In this document: one piece after another, positions 1-8,125 of the stretch
Layout: each line of letters starts with the position of its first letter
Position numbering within the stretch: the stretch's first letter is position 1
Assembly: GCA_963737405.1 (NCBI GenBank)
Contig: CAVTSL010000005.1
Span: 310,001 to 374,000 of the forward strand
DNA length: 64,000 nt
Source of the DNA: JACCTU01 sp963737405
GTDB taxonomy: Bacteria; Actinomycetota; Thermoleophilia; Gaiellales; Gaiellaceae
Direction of reading: 5' to 3'
Position numbers and translations under genes: made by a program
Notes under the pieces: model-generated
What the model was told of the DNA's origin: nothing
Databases searched by the model: none
The model's input: only the letters and a program-made list of their open reading frames with translations

Positions 1-2
1 GC

Positions 3-626
3 GAGCTCGTGGCCGTCATGGGGCCGAGCGGCTCCGGCAAGAGCACCCTCTTGACGATCGCCGGCAGCCTCGAGGAAGCGACGAGCGGCGAGGTGCTCGT
101 GGACGGAACCGACCTCGCGACCGTTTCCCGCACGGATCGGGCGAAGCTGCGGCGCCGCTCGATCGGCTACGTGTTCCAGGACTTCAACCTGCTCCCGGGG
201 TTGAAGGCGATCGAGAACGTCACCCTGCCGCTCGAGCTCGACGGCGTCCCGTCGAAGGCCGCACGCGCGGCGGCCGTGGAGGCGATGGAAGAGCTCGACG
301 TCGCAGACCGCAGGGACCGCTACCCCGACGAGCTGTCGGGCGGCGAGCGGCAGCGGGTCGCGATCGCCCGGGCGATCGTCGGAGAACGCGGGCTGCTGCT
401 CGCCGACGAACCGACAGGCGCCCTGGACTCCGTGAACGGCGAGGGTGTCATGCGCCTGCTCCGCGCCGCGACGCATCGGGGAGTCGCGGGTGTCGTCGTG
501 ACCCACGAGGCGCAGCTGGCTTCCTGGGCGGATCGCGTCGTCTTCCTGCGCGACGGCCGCGTCGTCGACCAGACGACCGCGCCTCCGGGCCCCGAGTCGC
601 TCCTTGCGGCCGGCGATCGGCGATGA
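3..626 (+). CDS. ABC transporter ATP-binding protein, 5'-truncated by window edge
   Basis: ATPase of a MacB/LolD-type ABC system that would energise the permease encoded next. Counting from the first in-window valine codon (position 9), Walker A GPSGSGKST is at residues 5-13, the signature LSGGERQ at 109-115, Walker B plus D-loop (LADEPTGALD) near 131-140, and the switch histidine in VVTHE near 164. The reading frame is open to the window edge, and about 30-35 N-terminal residues (the beta-strands before the P-loop) should lie upstream. Its stop overlaps the start of the permease as ATGA, which points to translational coupling. The family call is firm; the substrate is unknown. Confidence 0.93.
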   Translation, partial: ELVAVMGPSGSGKSTLLTIAGSLEEATSGEVLVDGTDLATVSRTDRAKLRRRSIGYVFQDFNLLPGLKAIENVTLPLELDGVPSKAARAAAVEAMEELDVADRRDRYPDELSGGERQRVAIARAIVGERGLLLADEPTGALDSVNGEGVMRLLRAATHRGVAGVVVTHEAQLASWADRVVFLRDGRVVDQTTAPPGPESLLAAGDRR

Positions 627-3142
627 CGACGCTCGCTCACCGGTCGGCGCTCCGCGGACCGAAGAACGGCGGGGTTGCGGCCCGCCGCGCGGTCGTCCGA
701 TGGGCGGGGCGCATGTTCCGCCGCGAGTGGCGGCAGCAGCTGCTGGTCGTGACGCTCCTCACCGTCGCCGTCGCTGCGGCGATCGGGAGCATCACGATCG
801 CCTACAACGCGGTTCCCGCCGACGACGGCGACTTCGGCTCGGCCAACCAGGTGTTCACCTTCGACGGCTCCGATCCGCAGAAGCTGCAGGCGGGCCTCGA
901 CTCCGCGCGGAAGTCGTTCGGAACGATCGACGTCATCGGCCACCGCTCCGTGCACGTTCCCGGGAGCGTCGAGACGCTGGATTACCGGTCACAGGTCCCC
1001 GGCGGCGCCTACGGCGGCGAGCTGCTCGCGCTCCGGCGCGGCAGCTACCCGGTCGGGCGAGGCCAGGTCGCGGTCACCGACGGGGTGGCGGAGTCTCTGC
1101 GGCTCGAGCTCGGGTCGACCCTGGCGCTCGACGGGCGACGACGGACCGTCGTGGGCATCGTCGAGAACCCGAGCAAGCTGAGCGACGAGTTCGCTCTCGT
1201 CTCCCCCTCGTCCGCGAGCCCGGACCTCGTCGACGTTCTCGTCGGCGCGATGGCGGCCTCCACGTCGACCGAGTCCTTCTACCGGTCCCAGGGCGACCGT
1301 TCCGGCTCCGCCGTCACGGGCTCCATGACTCGGGGAAGCGACGTCGGCGGCGCGGCGGAGACGTTGGCGATGTTCTCCGTGGCCACCGTCTTCGTCCTCC
1401 TTGCGTGCCTCGTTGCCGCAGCAGGGTTCGCGGTCGTCGCGCAGCGACGGCTCCGCCAGCTGGGGATGCTCGCCGCCGTCGGCGCCACCGAGAAGCACCT
1501 CCGTCTCGTGCTGCTGACGAACGGCGCGGTCGTCGGGGCGCTCGCCGCACTCATCGGGACGATCGCAGGCCTCGCGCTCTGGGTCGTGTTCGCCCCGACA
1601 CTCGAGTCCGCGGTCGACCATCGAATCGACAGGCTCAGCCTTCCGTGGACGCTGATCGCGATGGCCGTCGTCCTCGCGATCGTCGGTGCAACCGCGGCTG
1701 CCTGGTGGCCGGCGCGAACGGTCGCGCGACTGCCCATCCTGCTCGCGCTCTCGGGGCGACCGCCCAAACCGCGGCCTGCACGCCGCTCTGCGATCGCCGC
1801 CGCAGCCCTGATCGCGGTCGGCATCGGCTCGCTCGCGCTCTCCGATCGAGACAGACCGGTGCTCATCGTCGCGGGGCTTCTGGCGACGATCCTCGGTTGC
1901 CTCCTCCTCGGCCCGCCGGCGATCCGCATCTTCTCCGCCCTGGCCGGACGACTCTCGATCGCGCCGCGACTGGCGCTGCGTGACCTCGGCCGGTACCAGG
2001 CCCGTTCCGGAGCCGCGCTCGCTGCGGTCACACTCGCACTCGGCATCGCCGCGGCCGTCGTCGTCACCGCGTCAGCCGAGGAGGCGAAGGCCGCAGCCGA
2101 GCCGCCCAGCCTCTCCGACCGCCAGATCCGGGTGTACCTCGGCCCACCGGAGGAACGACAGCTCACTCCGGTCGACGCGGTCGCTCAGCTCGGCCGCTTG
2201 GCCACAGGCGCCCGACAGGTCGCCGCCCAACTCGACCGGGCAACGCTGATCCCGCTCCGCAAGGCCGTGCAACCGGGCGCGGTTCCCGGGGCCGCGGGCG
2301 GGACCCGATTCTTTCCCACGATCGAGCTCACGAAGGCATCCACCACTCCCGAGGGGCGGAAGAGCTACCGCAGCCGGTCGCAGCTCTACGTCGCGACGCC
2401 TGCGGTGCTCGAGTACCTCGGGATCGACCCCGCCGCGCTCGATCCGGGCACGGACTTCCTTCTCGACCGCAGCGTCGCGGCCGACCAGCTCGTCATCCCG
2501 AGCATGATCAGCCGTCGGGAGTTCGCGGTCGCGAACGTCAAGAAGATCGAGGTAGGCGAACATCTCTTCGGCTCCGGCAGCGGCCGGACGCCGCCGAACT
2601 TCATCACTCTCGCGGCTCTTCGCCGCCACGGCTGGAAGCAGATCCCGGCCGGTTGGCTCGTCGAGTCGAGCCGCCCACTGACGAGCGACCAGATCGCTGC
2701 CGCTCGCGATGTTGCGGCGGACGCCGGCCTCACGATCGAGGTCCGAGACGAAGGGCAGTCACTCGCGACGGCCAAGGGCATCGCAACCGCAGCCGGCGCG
2801 CTCCTCGCGCTCGCCATCCTCGCGCTGACCGTCGGGCTGATCCGCAGCGAGAGCGCCGGCGACCTCCGCACCCTGACTGCGGCAGGAGCCACGTCTCGTA
2901 TCCGCCGCACGCTGACGGCCACCACCGCCGGCGCGCTCGCCCTCCTCGGTGCCCTCCTCGGCGTCGCCGGCGCCTACGTCGTTCTCGCGGCGCTGTACTA
3001 CGACGACCTCGGCTATCTGCGTGACGTGCCGGTCCTCTATCTCGCGCTCGCAGTCGCGGGCGTGCCGTTGGCCGCCACCGCTGCCGGCTGGCTCCTCGCC
3101 GGCCGCGAGCCGCCCGCCATCGCCAGGCGGGTCATCGAGTGA
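623..3142 (+). CDS. FtsX-like ABC transporter permease
   Basis: Membrane subunit of the exporter, 839 residues. The layout is that of large actinobacterial FtsX permeases: an N-terminal membrane segment near residues 45-62, a periplasmic-type domain, a first block of helices near 245-370, further helices near 390-480, a second extracytoplasmic domain (about 490-730) and a last helix block near 735-830. The two FtsX-type helix blocks show it is a fused two-domain permease rather than a half-size LolC/E type. It overlaps the ATPase gene by 4 nt (ATGA). Such pairs often export lipids, peptides or lipoproteins, but the cargo cannot be read from sequence. Confidence 0.9.
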   Translation: MTTLAHRSALRGPKNGGVAARRAVVRWAGRMFRREWRQQLLVVTLLTVAVAAAIGSITIAYNAVPADDGDFGSANQVFTFDGSDPQKLQAGLDSARKSFGTIDVIGHRSVHVPGSVETLDYRSQVPGGAYGGELLALRRGSYPVGRGQVAVTDGVAESLRLELGSTLALDGRRRTVVGIVENPSKLSDEFALVSPSSASPDLVDVLVGAMAASTSTESFYRSQGDRSGSAVTGSMTRGSDVGGAAETLAMFSVATVFVLLACLVAAAGFAVVAQRRLRQLGMLAAVGATEKHLRLVLLTNGAVVGALAALIGTIAGLALWVVFAPTLESAVDHRIDRLSLPWTLIAMAVVLAIVGATAAAWWPARTVARLPILLALSGRPPKPRPARRSAIAAAALIAVGIGSLALSDRDRPVLIVAGLLATILGCLLLGPPAIRIFSALAGRLSIAPRLALRDLGRYQARSGAALAAVTLALGIAAAVVVTASAEEAKAAAEPPSLSDRQIRVYLGPPEERQLTPVDAVAQLGRLATGARQVAAQLDRATLIPLRKAVQPGAVPGAAGGTRFFPTIELTKASTTPEGRKSYRSRSQLYVATPAVLEYLGIDPAALDPGTDFLLDRSVAADQLVIPSMISRREFAVANVKKIEVGEHLFGSGSGRTPPNFITLAALRRHGWKQIPAGWLVESSRPLTSDQIAAARDVAADAGLTIEVRDEGQSLATAKGIATAAGALLALAILALTVGLIRSESAGDLRTLTAAGATSRIRRTLTATTAGALALLGALLGVAGAYVVLAALYYDDLGYLRDVPVLYLALAVAGVPLAATAAGWLLAGREPPAIARRVIE

Positions 3143-3195
3143 CCATTTAGGGTTCGCGGACTGCGGCGCTCGATTCTGCCAGGAACGGAGGGGCG

Positions 3196-4314
3196 ATGCG
3201 TGGAGGTCTGAAGTCACTCGTCTTGATCGCGACGGTCGTCGCATGTGCGGCCGGCAGCGTTCCGGCCAACGCGAGCGACGGGTCGAAGCCGCCGGGGCTG
3301 CAGTTCCTCGGGCAGGCGATCGTCCCGACCGGCGCGATGTTCGCCGGGACGACGATCGGCGGGCTCTCGAGCATCACCTACGACGCCGAGCGCGGCGTCT
3401 TCTACACGCTCTCGGACGACCCGAGCCAGTTCAACCCGGCGCGCTTCTACACGGTTCGCGTCGACCTTTCGGACGGCCACCTCGACAACGGCGACGTCGC
3501 GTTCCTCGGCGTGACGACGCTGCTCGCGCCCGGCGGCGCTCCGTACCCGGCGCAGAGCCTCGACCCGGAAGGGCTGACGCTGGCGAAGAGCGGCGAGCTC
3601 ATCGTCACGTCGGAGGGCTTCGCGACGCGGCAGATCCCGGCGTGGGTGCGCCGGTACACGCGCGGCGGGACGTACCTCGGCGACCTGCCCGTTCCCGGTG
3701 CGTTCGAGCCGACGGGCCCGACGCACGGCATCCGCCAGAACCTCGCCTTCGAGGCGGCGGCGGTCGCGCCGAACGGACGACACCTGTTCGTCGGCATGGA
3801 GAACGCGCTCGTGCAGGACGGCCCTGCTGCGACGCTCGCGGGCGGGAGCGCCTCGCGCATCCTCCGCTACAACCTCTCGACCGGAAACCTCGACGCGCAG
3901 TACGTCTACTTCGACGACCCGGTCGCCGAGCCGCCCTCACCGCCGACGCAGTTCTCGGTCAGCGGCCTCGTCGAGCTGCTCCCGTTCAACGACAGGTTCA
4001 TGCTCTCGATGGAGCGCTCGTTCTCGGTCGGCGCGCCCGGAACCGGGAACACGATCAAGCTCTACTCGGTCGCGTTCCCCGGAGCGGACGACGTGAACGG
4101 CTTCGACAGCCTCGCCGGGCTGCTCGGAAGCGTCCGCCCCGCGGAGAAGACGCTGCTCCTCGACCTGCGCACGCTCGGGATCCCGCTCGACAACGTCGAG
4201 GGCATGGCGATCGGCCCCACGCTGCCCGACGGGCGCCGTTCGCTCGTCCTCGTCAGCGACAACAACTTCGCGGCGACGCAGTTCACGCAGTTCCTGCTGT
4301 TCGCGCTGGACTGA
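3196..4314 (+). CDS. Secreted esterase-like / phytase-like domain protein
   Basis: A 372-residue protein with a clear signal peptide (positive MRGG start, hydrophobic stretch, cleavage near SVPANA) followed by a domain resembling the family called esterase-like activity of phytase (PF13449). Motifs such as LSSITYD, DPEGLT and DNVEGMAIGP recur in this beta-propeller family. A good ribosome binding site (GGAGGGG) sits 3 nt before the ATG at 3196. Its last 32 nt overlap the 3' end of the convergent ligase gene. Substrate unknown; the activity in the family name rests on few members. Confidence 0.78.
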   Translation: MRGGLKSLVLIATVVACAAGSVPANASDGSKPPGLQFLGQAIVPTGAMFAGTTIGGLSSITYDAERGVFYTLSDDPSQFNPARFYTVRVDLSDGHLDNGDVAFLGVTTLLAPGGAPYPAQSLDPEGLTLAKSGELIVTSEGFATRQIPAWVRRYTRGGTYLGDLPVPGAFEPTGPTHGIRQNLAFEAAAVAPNGRHLFVGMENALVQDGPAATLAGGSASRILRYNLSTGNLDAQYVYFDDPVAEPPSPPTQFSVSGLVELLPFNDRFMLSMERSFSVGAPGTGNTIKLYSVAFPGADDVNGFDSLAGLLGSVRPAEKTLLLDLRTLGIPLDNVEGMAIGPTLPDGRRSLVLVSDNNFAATQFTQFLLFALD

Positions 4315-5809
4315 GCAGCGCGCGGAGGTCGTCGATCGTGTCGGCCTCCTCGGCCCGCTTGTCCGGGCGGTAGCGCTTGACCCGCGCGAAGCGGAGAGCG
4401 AGACCGCCCGGATAGCGCGTCGAGGACTGGACGCCGTCGAGCGCGATCTCGACGACGAGCTCGGGACGCGCGAAGACGGCGATTCCTTCGCGGTGCGTCT
4501 CGCGCGCGAGCAGCTCCTTGGTCTGCCACGTGAGCAGCTCGTCCGTCAGTCCCTTGAAGCACTTGCCGACCATGACGAAGCCGCCGGTGTCGGCGTCGCG
4601 CGCGCCGAGGTGGAGGTTCGAGAGCCACCCGCGGCGGCGCCCGTGGCCCCACTCGGCGCCGAGCACGACGAGGTCGTACGTCCGGACCGGCTTGACCTTG
4701 CGCCAGGCCTTGCCGCGCCGGCCGGCGGCGTACGGTGACGCGGCGTCCTTCACGACGACGCCCTCGTGCCCCGCTTCGAGCGCCTCGTCGAGCACCCGCT
4801 GGGCCTCTTCCGGATCGTCGGTGAGGACGCTCGGGATCCTGAGCTCGGGAGCGATCGCGTCCAGCCGCGCCGCCCGCTGCTCGAGCGGCAGGTCGAGCAG
4901 ATCCTCCCCGTCGACGTGCAGCACGTCGAAGAGGAACGTCGTGATCCCCTCCGGCGCCGCCTCGTTGTCGATTCGCGAGACCGTGTCCTGAAACGCGGCC
5001 GGGCCGTCCTCGCCCATCCACAGCGCCTCGCCGTCGAGCACGGCCTGCTGCACCGGTAGCCGTCGCGCGACCTCGACGAGGCCGGGCAGCGCGTGCGTGA
5101 TGTCGTTGAGGTTCCGCGTGTAGATGCGGACCTCGTCGCCGCGGCGGTGGATCTGGATGCGGATGCCGTCGAGCTTCCACTCGACCGAGGCGCGCTCGAA
5201 CGCGTCGATCGCGTCGCCCACGCTCTCCGCGGTCGACGCGAGCATGGGGAAGATCGGCGTGAAGAGCTCGAACCCGACCGCGCGCAGGCCTTCCTCGCCG
5301 GACGTCATCGCGATCTCGGCGGTGCGCGTGAGGTCGCCCGAGAGCATCAGCGCGCGGCGCGCGAGCTCTCCGGGGACGGAAGCGGCCTTCGCGATCGCGT
5401 CGACCATCAGCCCCGCGAGCGCGCCCTGCCTCAACTCGCCGGTGAAGAGCCGCTTGACGAAGTCGGCCTCGTCGTCCGTCGCACGCTCGAGCAGTGCGCG
5501 GAGGATCTCGCGTCGCCGCCCGGCAGAACCGGGCCCCGTCGCCTCCTGGACGTCCGTGATCGCACCGTCGAGGTCGCCGATCGTGAGCGACGGCTCGGCC
5601 GCCGGCGCCACGTCGACGCCGAAGACCGTCGCGTACCCGACACCGACTCGCCCCTGACGGGGGACGCCCGCGAGGAAGCCGGCCGCGACCGGCACCTCGG
5701 TCGGGTCGAGCCCGCGGAGGAGCTCCGCGAGGATCGCGACCTTCCGCGAGCGGGAGCTCTCCGCTGCGACGGCGCGCGATGCCGCGACGAGGTCGATGAG
5801 CAGGGTCAC
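4283..5809 (-). CDS. lig: ATP-dependent DNA ligase
   Basis: Joins nicked DNA using ATP; 508 residues. An N-terminal DNA-binding domain (about 1-190) precedes the nucleotidyltransferase core. Motif I is KLDGIR with the adenylated lysine at K212; TRNLNDIT follows near 231, and motif V is EGVVVKD at 349-355. The C-terminal OB-fold carries the GKAWRKVKP segment. It is a stand-alone ligase like actinobacterial LigB/LigC types: no polymerase or phosphoesterase domain is fused and no Ku gene lies nearby, so a role in Ku-type end joining is not supported here. The start is GTG. Confidence 0.92.
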   Translation of the reverse strand: MTLLIDLVAASRAVAAESSRSRKVAILAELLRGLDPTEVPVAAGFLAGVPRQGRVGVGYATVFGVDVAPAAEPSLTIGDLDGAITDVQEATGPGSAGRRREILRALLERATDDEADFVKRLFTGELRQGALAGLMVDAIAKAASVPGELARRALMLSGDLTRTAEIAMTSGEEGLRAVGFELFTPIFPMLASTAESVGDAIDAFERASVEWKLDGIRIQIHRRGDEVRIYTRNLNDITHALPGLVEVARRLPVQQAVLDGEALWMGEDGPAAFQDTVSRIDNEAAPEGITTFLFDVLHVDGEDLLDLPLEQRAARLDAIAPELRIPSVLTDDPEEAQRVLDEALEAGHEGVVVKDAASPYAAGRRGKAWRKVKPVRTYDLVVLGAEWGHGRRRGWLSNLHLGARDADTGGFVMVGKCFKGLTDELLTWQTKELLARETHREGIAVFARPELVVEIALDGVQSSTRYPGGLALRFARVKRYRPDKRAEEADTIDDLRALLSPARTAGTA

Positions 5810-5844
5810 AGGGTCGCCACCGTCGACCCGATTGTCCAGCTGCC

Positions 5845-6005
5845 CTAGGAGGGCTTGGCGAAACAGGCGCTGTGCCGCCGCTGGGCGGCGCGATGCGCGT
5901 CCTCAGTCGCGCCCGTATCCACTGGATACGAACGCTCCCTGCGTCCTTGCCTCGCACCACCCATCGCACCCCGGCAACGAGGCCCGTTCCACCAAACCCT
6001 CCTAG
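5845..6005 (-). other. 161-bp inverted-repeat element, candidate structured RNA or MITE
   Basis: The ends are CTAGGAGGGCTTGG (5845-5858) and its near-perfect inverse CCAAACCCTCCTAG (5992-6005). The single mismatch is C/A if transcribed on the plus strand but a U-G wobble on the minus strand, so a minus-strand RNA is favoured. Inside is an apical hairpin (GTATCC, three bases, GGATAC at 5915-5929) extendable by wobble pairs, and a GCCGCC/GGCGGC hairpin on the ligase side. The right arm contains the stop codon of the response regulator gene at 6002. There is no start-bearing reading frame worth calling. It could be a 3'-UTR structured RNA, a 6S-like RNA, or a small non-autonomous repeat. Confidence 0.5.
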
Positions 6006-6646
6006 AGCGAGAGCGGTGCGCGCGCGTCGACGAGGCCGAGCTCGTTCGCGCGCCGAAGCGCGTCGACGCGGCCGGACGTTCTGAGCTTGCGGTACACGTT
6101 GGTCAGGTGGTACTTGACCGCCTGCTCGCTCACGCGGAGCTCGAGCGCGATCTGCTTGTTCGAACGGCCTTCCGCGAGCCCCGCGAGCACCTCGGACTCG
6201 CGCTCGGTCAGCCCGGCTTCGCGCGCCGCACGCTCGCTTCGGCGCTCGCCGGAGTCGACGACGTTCGAGGTCACCGTTCCCTCGGCGACTTGCCTGAGGA
6301 CCCCCGCGAGGTCGCGCGGATCGACGCTCTTGGAGACGAACGCGCTCGCGCCCCGGGCGAGGACCTCACGCGTGAGCTCCTCGTCGTCGCTCCCGCTGAG
6401 CGCGACAACGCGGACGGCGGGGAAGCGCTTCTTCAGCTCATCGAGCACCTGGATGCCGTCCATCCCCGGCATCCTCAGGTCGAGGAGGACGATCTCGGGC
6501 GCGACGTCGCGCGCGAGCACGAGCGCCTCGTAGCCCGAGCGCGCCTCGCCCACGACTTCGATCTCGTCTTCTCCGGCCAACGCCGACCGGATTGCCTCGA
6601 GCATCAGTTGATGGTCGTCGACCACCAACAGCCTCAGTTGTCCCAT
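6002..6646 (-). CDS. NarL/FixJ-family response regulator
   Basis: Two-component transcription regulator, 214 residues. The receiver domain starts with VVDDHQ (acidic pair at 10-11) and has the phosphoacceptor D56 in LLDLRMPGMDG, the switch serine in ALSGSDD and lysine in FVSKSVDP. The C-terminal LuxR helix-turn-helix (about 150-210) reads LTERESEVLAGLAEGRSNKQIA. I chose the ATG at 6646 because the receiver begins there and AAGAAGG lies just upstream; the reading frame stays open further 5' but without domain content. No kinase gene is adjacent. It closely resembles the regulators at 7044 and 18224, so these are paralogues. Confidence 0.92.
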   Translation of the reverse strand: MGQLRLLVVDDHQLMLEAIRSALAGEDEIEVVGEARSGYEALVLARDVAPEIVLLDLRMPGMDGIQVLDELKKRFPAVRVVALSGSDDEELTREVLARGASAFVSKSVDPRDLAGVLRQVAEGTVTSNVVDSGERRSERAAREAGLTERESEVLAGLAEGRSNKQIALELRVSEQAVKYHLTNVYRKLRTSGRVDALRRANELGLVDARAPLSL

Positions 6647-6719
6647 CGCCGCAGAACCTTCTTTCTCGTGCCCGCTTCGTGCCTTCCGATGCATTCTGGG
6701 TCTCGTGCAGCCCCACCGG

Positions 6720-6737
6720 ATCACTCCCAAGGGTGAT
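6720..6737. promoter_or_regulatory. Inverted repeat ATCAC-N8-GTGAT, possible operator
   Basis: ATCAC and GTGAT flank eight bases (TCCCAAGG) in the intergenic space between the divergent response regulator (start 6646) and the small gene at 6819. Its size suits a dimeric helix-turn-helix regulator, for example autoregulation by the adjacent NarL-type protein. That assignment is inference. Confidence 0.35.
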
Positions 6738-6818
6738 TCGGCCGAACTGGCCGTCGGATGGGGCAACCCAGCCCTCCGTCCATAGCGAGCCGGCTGCCCG
6801 GATTTCGATAATTGCGGC

Positions 6819-7043
6819 GTGGACCCCTCCCCACCCCTGCGCGTTCGGCTCAGCTCTCCGGCCCTGGGCGACGACCTCGTCGAGGCACTCGTCGCCGGCG
6901 ACTGCCTGTGCGCCCGGACGGGCGACAACACGCTCGTCGTCCTGCACCGCGCGGCGAGCGACGAGGCCGAGGCGCGGCTCGAGCTCGGGTTCTTCCTCCG
7001 CGCCTGGTCGACAACGCGCGGCGTCACCGCCGAGCTCGTCTAG
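6819..7043 (+). CDS. Small hypothetical protein (74 aa)
   Basis: A 74-residue protein of no recognised family, start GTG. A GATAAT hexamer at 6807-6812 lies 6 nt before the start, fitting the leaderless pattern seen at other genes here. The sequence looks like a compact globular domain (alternating hydrophobics, LVEALVAGDCLC, LVVLHRAASDEAEARLELGF). Its stop abuts the stop of the convergent response regulator. Amino-acid use is natural and codons are GC-ending, which supports coding, but no homology is known to me. Confidence 0.55.
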   Translation: MDPSPPLRVRLSSPALGDDLVEALVAGDCLCARTGDNTLVVLHRAASDEAEARLELGFFLRAWSTTRGVTAELV

Positions 7044-7682
7044 CTAGACGGAGACGAGCTCGGGCTCGACGAGCTCGTGCTGGAACGCGAAGCGGATCGC
7101 CTCGGTCCTGTTCGCCACGCCGAGCTTGCGGTAGACGTTCGTCAGGTGGAACTTGACGGTCTGCGGCGCGATCTTCAGGTCCGCCGCGATCTGCTTGTTC
7201 ACGAGACCCCGCGCGAGCGCGCGCAAGACGGCGAGCTCGCTCACGGTCAGAAGCGCCGCCGCATCGTCCCGCTCTCCGCTCTCCTGCAGCGCTTCGGGCT
7301 GCGAGGCGACGGTCTCCTCGACCGCCTGCCGCAGCACGGAAGCGAGGTCGCGCGGATCCACCTGCTTCCGAACGTACGCGCTCGCGCCGAGCCTGAGCGC
7401 ACGCTGCGCGATGCGCGGCTCGTCGTGGCCCGAGAGCATCACGACCTTCACCCGCGGGTGCTTCTCCCGGATCTCGCGCAGACAGGCGAAGCCGTCGGTC
7501 CCGGGCATCGCGACGTCGAGCACGACGACGTCAGGAGCGGTCTGCGCCACCTGCGGCAGCAGCTGCCGCGCCGACTCCGCGACCGCGACGACGTCGAAGT
7601 CCCCGTCGTCCTCGAGCATCGCCTGCACGGCCTCGAGCACGAGACGGTGATCGTCCGCCAGCACCACCCTGATCCGCGGCAT
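7044..7682 (-). CDS. NarL/FixJ-family response regulator
   Basis: 212 residues: receiver domain with DD at 10-11, phosphoacceptor D56 in VVLDVAMPGTDG, and lysine in YVRKQVDP; C-terminal LuxR DNA-binding domain with LTVSELAVLRALARGLVNKQIA. It lies at the distal end of the Tad pilus operon on the same strand, 56 bp after a small membrane gene, so it may control or be co-expressed with pilus genes. A strong hairpin (7685-7709) covers its ribosome binding site. No kinase is adjacent; the nearest is at 17459. Confidence 0.92.
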   Translation of the reverse strand: MPRIRVVLADDHRLVLEAVQAMLEDDGDFDVVAVAESARQLLPQVAQTAPDVVVLDVAMPGTDGFACLREIREKHPRVKVVMLSGHDEPRIAQRALRLGASAYVRKQVDPRDLASVLRQAVEETVASQPEALQESGERDDAAALLTVSELAVLRALARGLVNKQIAADLKIAPQTVKFHLTNVYRKLGVANRTEAIRFAFQHELVEPELVSV

Positions 7683-7684
7683 GC

Positions 7685-7709
7685 AGGGACTCTCCCAGGA
7701 GACGTCCCT
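7685..7709 (-). promoter_or_regulatory. Hairpin masking the ribosome binding site of the response regulator
   Basis: In the minus-strand RNA, AGGGAC pairs with GTCCCT and inside them TCTCC pairs with GGAGA, giving an 11-bp stem with one bulged G and a two-base loop. The structure ends 2 nt before the ATG at 7682 and contains the only SD-like sequence (GGGAGA). As drawn it would restrict translation unless opened. That regulatory reading is inference. Confidence 0.5.
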
Positions 7710-7718
7710 CGGTTGAGC

Positions 7719-7732
7719 TAGACCCTGGTCTA
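7719..7732. promoter_or_regulatory. Palindrome TAGACC-CT-GGTCTA
   Basis: A perfect 6-bp-arm palindrome, partly overlapped by a second one (GTCTAA, five bases, TTAGAC, 7728-7744) that runs into the stop codon of the small membrane gene. It sits between that gene and the response regulator on the same strand, so it could be an operator or a weak RNA hairpin. There is no U tract, so a terminator is not convincing. Confidence 0.4.
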
Positions 7733-7738
7733 AACCGG

Positions 7739-8038
7739 TTAGACGTAGCCCTTCAGCTGTTCAGCGAAGAGCTTGAGGATCCAGATCGAGGCGAGGAACA
7801 TGAACGCGAGCACCGGCGCGACGACGCCGACGACGGCGAGGACGGCCGCTACCGGCGAGGCGCCGACCGCTGCGTCGAGCGCAACGGTGCCGACCTGCAG
7901 GAGCACGAACGCGACGAGGACGCGAACGATGGCGTCGCCGTACTTGCTCGGGGCGGCCCCGGGCCAGCGCAGGTACGACCAGAGCGCAAGCAGCGCGGAC
8001 GCAGCGACGATCGCGAGTAGCAGCCCTGCAACGCCCAA
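7739..8038 (-). CDS. Small membrane protein at end of Tad operon
   Basis: 99 residues with three hydrophobic helices (about 3-21, 37-56, 62-90); no recognised domain. The start is TTG at 8038, supported by AAGGAG 8 nt upstream. It follows tadC by 87 bp on the same strand. An accessory role in the Tad machine is guessed from position only. Confidence 0.65.
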   Translation of the reverse strand: MGVAGLLLAIVAASALLALWSYLRWPGAAPSKYGDAIVRVLVAFVLLQVGTVALDAAVGASPVAAVLAVVGVVAPVLAFMFLASIWILKLFAEQLKGYV

Positions 8039-8125
8039 ACCGCGCTCTCCTTCCCGGAGTCGACCGACAACGAACCTATCCGTTCTATCGGGCGCTCCGC
8101 AAGCGCGGTTGAGCGTTTCCGTCGT

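Noticed and set aside
5845..6005. SRP 4.5S or RNase P RNA
   Set aside because: The conserved SRP tetraloop region and RNase P core motifs are absent on both strands.
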